Assembly: GCF_003751225.1 (NCBI RefSeq)
Contig: NZ_RJKE01000001.1
Span: forward strand, 6,944,001 to 7,008,000
Direction of reading: 5' to 3'
Source: Actinocorallia herbida
GTDB lineage: Bacteria > Actinomycetota > Actinomycetes > Streptosporangiales > Streptosporangiaceae
Length of the DNA: 64,000 nt
Shown: piece after piece, positions 59,889 to 64,000 of the stretch
Position numbering within the stretch: position 1 is the stretch's first letter
Layout of the letters: each line of letters begins with the position of its first letter
The notes under the pieces: generated by a model
Told to the model about the DNA's origin: nothing
What the model saw: the letters and a program-made list of their open reading frames with translations, nothing else
The model's database searches: none
Translations under genes and position numbers: made by a program

Positions 59889-60646
59889 TCGAGGTCGCCG
59901 GCCTGTCCGTCGACCGCGACGGGCGGCGCGTCCTGGACGGCGTCTCGCTGACCGTGGGCAAGGGCGCGTGGGTGGCGGTCGTCGGGCCCAACGGGGCGGG
60001 CAAGTCCACACTGCTCCAAGCCGTCGCTGGGCTTCTGCCCTACTCCGGACGGGTCGCCCTTGCCGGGCGTACGGCGTTCCGGGGACGCGAGCGAGCCAGG
60101 ACGATCGCTTACGCGCCGCAGAACCCCGTGCTCCCCGAGGATCTGACGGTCTTCGACTACACGCTCCTCGGACGCGCCCCCCACCTCGGCTACTTCGCCC
60201 GCGAGTCCGCCCGAGACCGGGCGGTCGCGGAGGCCGCCCTGGCGCGACTCGACCTGACGGGCTTCGCCGGAAGACGGCTCGGCCGGATGTCCGGCGGAGA
60301 ACGGCAGCGGGTCGTGCTGGCCCGCGCGCTCGCCCAGCAGGCGCCCGTCCTCCTCCTCGACGAGCCGACGACCGCCCTCGACCTCGGCCACCAGCAGCAG
60401 GTGCTGGAACTCCTCGACGAACTGCGGACCGAGGAGGGCCTGACCGTCGTCACCACCCTGCACGACCTGGGCGCCGCCGGGCAGTACGCCGACGAACTGG
60501 CCCTGGTGTCCGGCGGCCGGATCGCCGCCTCCGGTCCGCCCGGCGCGGTGCTCACCGCCGACCTGGTGGCCGCCCACTTCGGCGCGCGCGTGCGCGTCAC
60601 CGACGGGCCGGACGGCCGGCCCCTGCTGGCATTGGAGCGGCCGTGA
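59885..60646 (+). CDS. btuD: Corrinoid ABC transporter ATPase
   Basis: A 253-residue ATP-binding subunit with Walker A GPNGAGKST, Q-loop YAPQNPV, signature MSGGERQR, Walker B LLLDEPTTALD and switch His (TTLHDLGAA). Start GTG 59885 overlaps btuC, and the stop overlaps cbiZ, so the four genes are translationally linked. Confidence 0.95.
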   Translation: MIEVAGLSVDRDGRRVLDGVSLTVGKGAWVAVVGPNGAGKSTLLQAVAGLLPYSGRVALAGRTAFRGRERARTIAYAPQNPVLPEDLTVFDYTLLGRAPHLGYFARESARDRAVAEAALARLDLTGFAGRRLGRMSGGERQRVVLARALAQQAPVLLLDEPTTALDLGHQQQVLELLDELRTEEGLTVVTTLHDLGAAGQYADELALVSGGRIAASGPPGAVLTADLVAAHFGARVRVTDGPDGRPLLALERP

Positions 60647-61350
60647 ACATCGAGACCGCGTGGCGGGACGAGGACGGGGCGCGGCTGCCCGCGCTGGTCT
60701 GGCGGTCCGGGCCCCGGCGGATGATCTCCTCGGGGATGGTCGGCGGCGGCATCGCCGAGGGCGGCTGGGTGCTCAACGCCCAGGTGCCGGGCGGCTACTC
60801 GCGGATGGACCCTGTGGCGCACCTGGGAGAACTGGCCTCCGGCTTCGGCCTCGACGGCCCCGGGGTCGGCCTCCTTACCGCGGCGGAGGTGAACGCCCAC
60901 GAGACCGGCCGGGACGGCGGCGTTCACGCGGTCGCCACCGTCGGTCTCAGGGTCCCGACATGGGCGGCCGCTCAGGAGGGCGCGCAAGACCCCGAGCTGG
61001 CTCCCATGGTGACGCCCGGCTACCGGCCCGGGACGATCAACATCGTCGTCGACGTGCCCGTCGCGCTGTCGGACGCGGCGCTGGTGAACGCCGTCCTCAC
61101 CGTCACCGAGGCCAAGACGCAGGCCCTGCTGGAAGCCGGATACGACTGCTCGGGCACGGCGAGCGACGCCGTGTGCGTCGCCGCCCCGCCCCTGGGCGAG
61201 CCCGAGCCGTTCGCCGGGCCGCGCTCGGTGTGGGGCGCCAGGATCGCGCGGGCCGTGCACGCGGCGGTCCTCGCGGGGGCGCTCGACTACCGCCGCAGAC
61301 TGGGACTGATCGCGTCCACGGGGCGGCCGGACCGGGGCACGTTGGGTTAA
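60643..61350 (+). CDS. cbiZ: Adenosylcobinamide amidohydrolase CbiZ
   Basis: A 235-residue CbiZ family enzyme, which converts adenosylcobinamide (and in some organisms pseudo-B12) to adenosylcobyric acid so that imported incomplete corrinoids can be rebuilt. Segments ISSGMVGGGIAEGGWVLNAQVPGGYSR, TAAEVNAHE and GTINIVVDVPVALSDAALVNAVLTVTEAKTQALLEAG are family-typical. Start GTG 60643 overlaps btuD. Its inclusion in the riboswitch-controlled operon shows that the imported corrinoids are expected to be remodelled. No Shine-Dalgarno is clear, as usual for overlapping genes. Confidence 0.93.
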   Translation: MNIETAWRDEDGARLPALVWRSGPRRMISSGMVGGGIAEGGWVLNAQVPGGYSRMDPVAHLGELASGFGLDGPGVGLLTAAEVNAHETGRDGGVHAVATVGLRVPTWAAAQEGAQDPELAPMVTPGYRPGTINIVVDVPVALSDAALVNAVLTVTEAKTQALLEAGYDCSGTASDAVCVAAPPLGEPEPFAGPRSVWGARIARAVHAAVLAGALDYRRRLGLIASTGRPDRGTLG

Positions 61351-61380
61351 AGTCGCGGTAAACCGATCAAGGAGCGCGCG

Positions 61381-62493
61381 ATGGTGACCGTCGTCCTCGT
61401 TCTGCTCTGCGTGGCAGTCGGGGTCCTGGAGCTTTACGCCGGAAGGCAGTCCAAGTACCAGGCCGAGGCGTTCGTCAGCAGGGTGCGCGACCTGCACGAC
61501 CTGGTGCTGCGCCAGCACAACCGGCTGGAGACGACGGGCCGGGAGCTCAACGAGGAGATCACCGAGGTCAAGCAGCGGATGCTGCCCGACCTGGGCTTCC
61601 GGGTCAGCCAGCACGGTGGCCGGATCGACGAGATGTCGTCGCTGCTGCACCGCGCCGAGGAGTACATCCGGGCCCAGGCGATCCGGCTGCACGAGCTGGA
61701 GAAGCAGCGCGAGGTGCTCGCCGAGCTGCGCGGCAGGCTCTCGGACATGGAGTCGGCCCAGCCGCCCGTCGCCGTTCCGGCGGTCGCCGGCGCGAGCGGC
61801 GAGGCCCGCATGGAGGCCGCGCTGTCGCGGATCGCCGACCTGGAGACCGACCGGGGCCGGGTGATGGAGCTGCACCGCGACCTGTCCTCGACCCTGGAAG
61901 AGATCGAGGAGGTCGTCGCCGACCTGCTCGGCTACGCCTCCGGCGAGCTCGACCACGCGATCACCAGCACCCTCGACGACGGAACCGAGCCTCTCACCAC
62001 CGTGGGCGGCTCGCTCATGTCGGCCGACCCGGCGCTGCGCGAGGTGCTCGCCGACGTCTACGAGCGCTGCGTCGAGGGCAGCGGCCTGCACATCAGGTTC
62101 CGCAGCGTCGAGGAGAACCTGACCCGCTACTACCTGACCGGCCGGATGCTGGAGGAGCTGGGCGGCGGCTACACCTCGCTGCTGCTGTCGCTCACCATGG
62201 ACACCGGCCTCGCGGCGACCCGGCACGGCGCGGGCGGCGACGCCGCCTCGGTCCGGGCGCTGCTGCGCGCGCTGCACGAGTCCGCGGGGGCGGTCGCCAA
62301 GATCGGCCCGCTGGTGGTCAGCCGGACCACCGACACCCTGGTCTGCGGGGTGCTCTCACACGTGCAGAGCGCCGAGTTCGAGCGGCGCGGATTGCTCGCC
62401 GACCCCGCCTCGGCCACCGCCCGGCTGCGCGAGCTCGCCGTGCATCAGTTCTGGGATCTGACGGCCTGGGCCGTCCGCCCCGCCTCCGGATAG
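61381..62493 (+). CDS. Coiled-coil membrane-anchored protein, unknown function
   Basis: A 370-residue protein that I do not recognise. An N-terminal TM helix (VTVVLVLLCVAVGVLELYAG) is followed by a coiled-coil region of about 100 residues and, from about 145 on, by a C-terminal domain with ETDRGRVMELHRDLSSTLEEIEEVVADLLGYASGELD and GGSLMSADPALREVLADVYERCVEGSGLHIRFRSVEENLTRYYLTG. Start ATG 61381 has AAGGAG upstream. It follows the cbiZ stop by 30 nt but may have its own promoter (TTAAAGT near 61348). Its 3' end overlaps the convergent gene by 49 bp. Confidence 0.72.
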   Translation: MVTVVLVLLCVAVGVLELYAGRQSKYQAEAFVSRVRDLHDLVLRQHNRLETTGRELNEEITEVKQRMLPDLGFRVSQHGGRIDEMSSLLHRAEEYIRAQAIRLHELEKQREVLAELRGRLSDMESAQPPVAVPAVAGASGEARMEAALSRIADLETDRGRVMELHRDLSSTLEEIEEVVADLLGYASGELDHAITSTLDDGTEPLTTVGGSLMSADPALREVLADVYERCVEGSGLHIRFRSVEENLTRYYLTGRMLEELGGGYTSLLLSLTMDTGLAATRHGAGGDAASVRALLRALHESAGAVAKIGPLVVSRTTDTLVCGVLSHVQSAEFERRGLLADPASATARLRELAVHQFWDLTAWAVRPASG

Positions 62494-63056
62494 GCCTGCA
62501 CGACGACCCCGTCCCCGGTCATCCGGACCAGGAGCCGGGCGTGCGGCCTGCCCGTCTCGCGGTCGAGCTCCACGCCGAGGCCGAGGCCCTTCTCGTCGTC
62601 GAGGAAGACCACGTCGCTCAGCGACTTCGCGGCCCGCACCGCCGAGCCCGCCGTGTCCGCGTCGTGCGGGTCGAACAGGGTCTGGTAGGTCAGCCTGCGG
62701 GCGTAGGCGGTGAGCGAGGCCGCGTCGACGACGCGGCTGCCGACCGCGGCGTACGGGCCGCGGATGGCGATGCCGGTGAGGCGGCCGCGGTCGCCGCGCA
62801 CGAAGATCTCCCGGTCCACCTCGCGCCGCGCGACGCCGCGCGGGAACTGGAAACCGAACCCGCTCGCGTCGGCGAAGACCGGCGCGGGCCCGGGGCGGGA
62901 GGAGAACCGCACGTCACCGGGCACGGGCTTGTGCCCGGGCAGGTACAGATCCAGGCTCTTCACCAGCAGCTTCCACACGGCACGGCCCGCCAGTTCCGTA
63001 CGGAACGCCTCCTGTGCCTCGTGCGGACCGGAACCCGGACTATGACCCATGGTCAC
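62445..63056 (-). CDS. Hypothetical protein
   Basis: A 203-residue soluble protein that I do not recognise, strand-rich with readable segments such as YLPGHKPVPGDVRFSSRPGPAPVFADASGFGFQFPRGVARREVDREIFVRGDRGRLTGIAIRGPY and LARLLVRMTGDGVVVQAYPEAG. Start is GTG 63056, with ATG 63050 two codons inside as an alternative. It overlaps the upstream coiled-coil gene tail to tail by 49 bp, so the two are unlikely to be expressed together strongly. Confidence 0.65.
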   Translation of the reverse strand: MTMGHSPGSGPHEAQEAFRTELAGRAVWKLLVKSLDLYLPGHKPVPGDVRFSSRPGPAPVFADASGFGFQFPRGVARREVDREIFVRGDRGRLTGIAIRGPYAAVGSRVVDAASLTAYARRLTYQTLFDPHDADTAGSAVRAAKSLSDVVFLDDEKGLGLGVELDRETGRPHARLLVRMTGDGVVVQAYPEAGRTAQAVRSQN

Positions 63057-63162
63057 CTATCGTGGGGTCAACGGCGGCTCCCGCACAAGACTTACCGCGG
63101 CACACCCCGCCCGGAGACTTCCTGACCGGTGATCAGCGGGCCGCGCCCGTCCGCCCTCCCCG

Positions 63163-63375
63163 TCAGGCCCTGCCGCGGATCTCGAGCCGGTCGAGCAGCA
63201 CCGCCGTGGCCTCGGCCACGGCCGCCACGGCCTCCTCGAAGGCCGCGGCGTTGTGCGCGGCGGGCTGGCGGAACCCGGAGATCTTGCGGACGTACTGGAG
63301 GGCGGCGGCGCGCACGTCGTCCTCCGTGGCGTCCTCGGTGAACGGCGGCCTCAGCGTCTTGATGCTCCTGCACAT
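63163..63375 (-). CDS. DUF2277-family protein
   Basis: A 70-residue protein of the DUF2277 family, which begins MCRSIKTLRPPF and contains RKISGFRQPAAHNAAAFEEAV. The function is unknown; the conserved Cys2 and His residues suggest metal binding. Start ATG 63375 is fixed by the family's usual N-terminus; an upstream in-frame start would add 20 Arg/Gly-rich residues. GGAGGT stands immediately before it, closer than usual. Confidence 0.85.
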   Translation of the reverse strand: MCRSIKTLRPPFTEDATEDDVRAAALQYVRKISGFRQPAAHNAAAFEEAVAAVAEATAVLLDRLEIRGRA

Positions 63376-63431
63376 ACCTCCATCATCGCCCCTTCGCCGC
63401 GCTGCCCGCCTCCCTCGCCCGAGGGAGGACG

Positions 63432-64000
63432 TCACAGGACGCAGAGCACGGCCGTGGCGTCGTCGTGGCGCTTGGCGCGGGGCCAGCGCTGGCAGTCGGG
63501 GTCGGCGTCCTCGGCCGAGCGGGTCTGGTCGATGAGGGCCTCGGGACCGTCGGCGACAAGCAGGGTCAGCAGCTCCTGCCAGCCGAGGATCTTGAAGCGG
63601 TCGGCGAGGCGGGACGCGCCGTCGGTGAGCAGCGCGGCCCTGCGCAGCGCCCCCGGCGGCCGGGCACCGGTGATCGCGCGGGCCGCCGCGGCCGGATCGG
63701 CGGCGGCGTAGGTGCGGGCGTACTCGCGGGAGACGACCTCGACGCTGTCGCCGGAGTCCAGCAGCAGCACCGAGTCGGCGAGCACCAGGTACTCCACCCC
63801 CTCCGGGCGCTCGCGCAGCGCGAGGACGGTCGCGGCGGGCGTCGCCGGATGGCGGAGGTCGCAGGTGCCGGCGTGGCGCTGCGCGACCGCCTCGATCGCG
63901 TCCGCCAGGCAGGCTCGCAGCGCGTTGCCGCGATCCATCGGGGCCACCGGGGGTTCCAGCATCCGGCCCAGCAGGTCGAGGCCGAGCGTACGGGCGTACC
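63432..64000 (-). CDS. PP2C-like protein phosphatase (3' part)
   Basis: The end of a probable PP2C-family Ser/Thr phosphatase; the frame is open to the right edge, so at least the N-terminal half lies outside. Visible are LALRERPEGVEYLVLADSVLLLD, ALLTDGASRLADRF and the terminal KRHDDATAVLCVL, which matches the metal-binding Asp of the PP2C C-terminal motif (DDxxxxxV). The N-terminal metal aspartates are not in the window, so activity cannot be judged. Confidence 0.78.
   Translation of the reverse strand, partial: YARTLGLDLLGRMLEPPVAPMDRGNALRACLADAIEAVAQRHAGTCDLRHPATPAATVLALRERPEGVEYLVLADSVLLLDSGDSVEVVSREYARTYAAADPAAAARAITGARPPGALRRAALLTDGASRLADRFKILGWQELLTLLVADGPEALIDQTRSAEDADPDCQRWPRAKRHDDATAVLCVL

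Overview
This is a very GC-rich, gene-dense chromosomal window from an actinomycete, most likely a Streptosporangiales or Thermomonosporaceae-type organism. The evidence is strong G/C bias at third codon positions, an F420-type LLM oxidoreductase, a DUF397 protein, HSL-type and PhaC-like hydrolases, Crp/STAND-type regulators, and many genes whose start codon lies only 6-8 nt after a TANNNT box, as expected for leaderless actinobacterial mRNAs. I see no insertion sequence, integrase, CRISPR array or rRNA. The window begins inside cobN and ends inside a PP2C-like gene.

Layout. 1-6969: end of cobN (cobaltochelatase), an NAPE-PLD-like metallo-beta-lactamase-fold hydrolase, a DHA2 drug exporter, a PPOX-type FMN protein and a short amidase. 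7076-16172: an uninterrupted plus-strand run. A protein joining an HD phosphohydrolase domain to an HSP90-like ATPase overlaps a three-helix membrane protein, which overlaps a NUDIX hydrolase; an ADP-ribosylglycohydrolase follows. Then, after a 10-bp direct repeat, come a Crp-like/STAND/TPR fusion regulator and a second Crp-like protein. 16179-21049: a PhaC-like hydrolase fused to a degenerate acyl-CoA synthetase, an HSL-type esterase and a DinB-like protein. 21128-21366: tRNA-Gly, tRNA-Cys and tRNA-Val with a terminator. 21681-30498: divergent HxlR regulator and SDR, secreted hydrolase, S4 protein, holin-like and CLC-type membrane proteins, K+ channel, PucR regulator, secreted HNH nuclease, and an ECF sigma factor with a membrane partner. 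30563-37425: a seven-gene minus-strand operon for reductive pyrimidine/hydantoin catabolism (beta-ureidopropionase, dihydropyrimidinase, LLM oxidoreductase) with an ABC importer of the SsuABC/ThiXYZ type. 37616-47242: a DNA-glycosylase-family protein, DUF397 protein, O-methyltransferase, P450, a DivIVA-like coiled-coil protein, several unknown proteins and a second NUDIX protein. 47326-51442: secreted alpha-amylase with two CBM20 starch-binding domains, and a Tat-exported PhoD phosphatase. 51599-56343: four overlapping genes encoding two unknown proteins, a Cas4/RecB-like Fe-S nuclease and a compact SF1 helicase. 56382-61350: a ThrE exporter and, behind a cobalamin riboswitch, a btuFCD-cbiZ corrinoid uptake and salvage operon. 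61381-64000: a coiled-coil membrane protein, an unknown protein, a DUF2277 protein and a partial PP2C-like protein.

The two best candidates for undescribed systems are the HD-HSP90 / membrane protein / NUDIX / ADP-ribosylhydrolase cluster (7076-11801, perhaps with the STAND regulator up to 16172) and the four-gene nuclease-helicase cluster (51599-56343). Both are inferred from gene order and motifs only; no function has been shown here.
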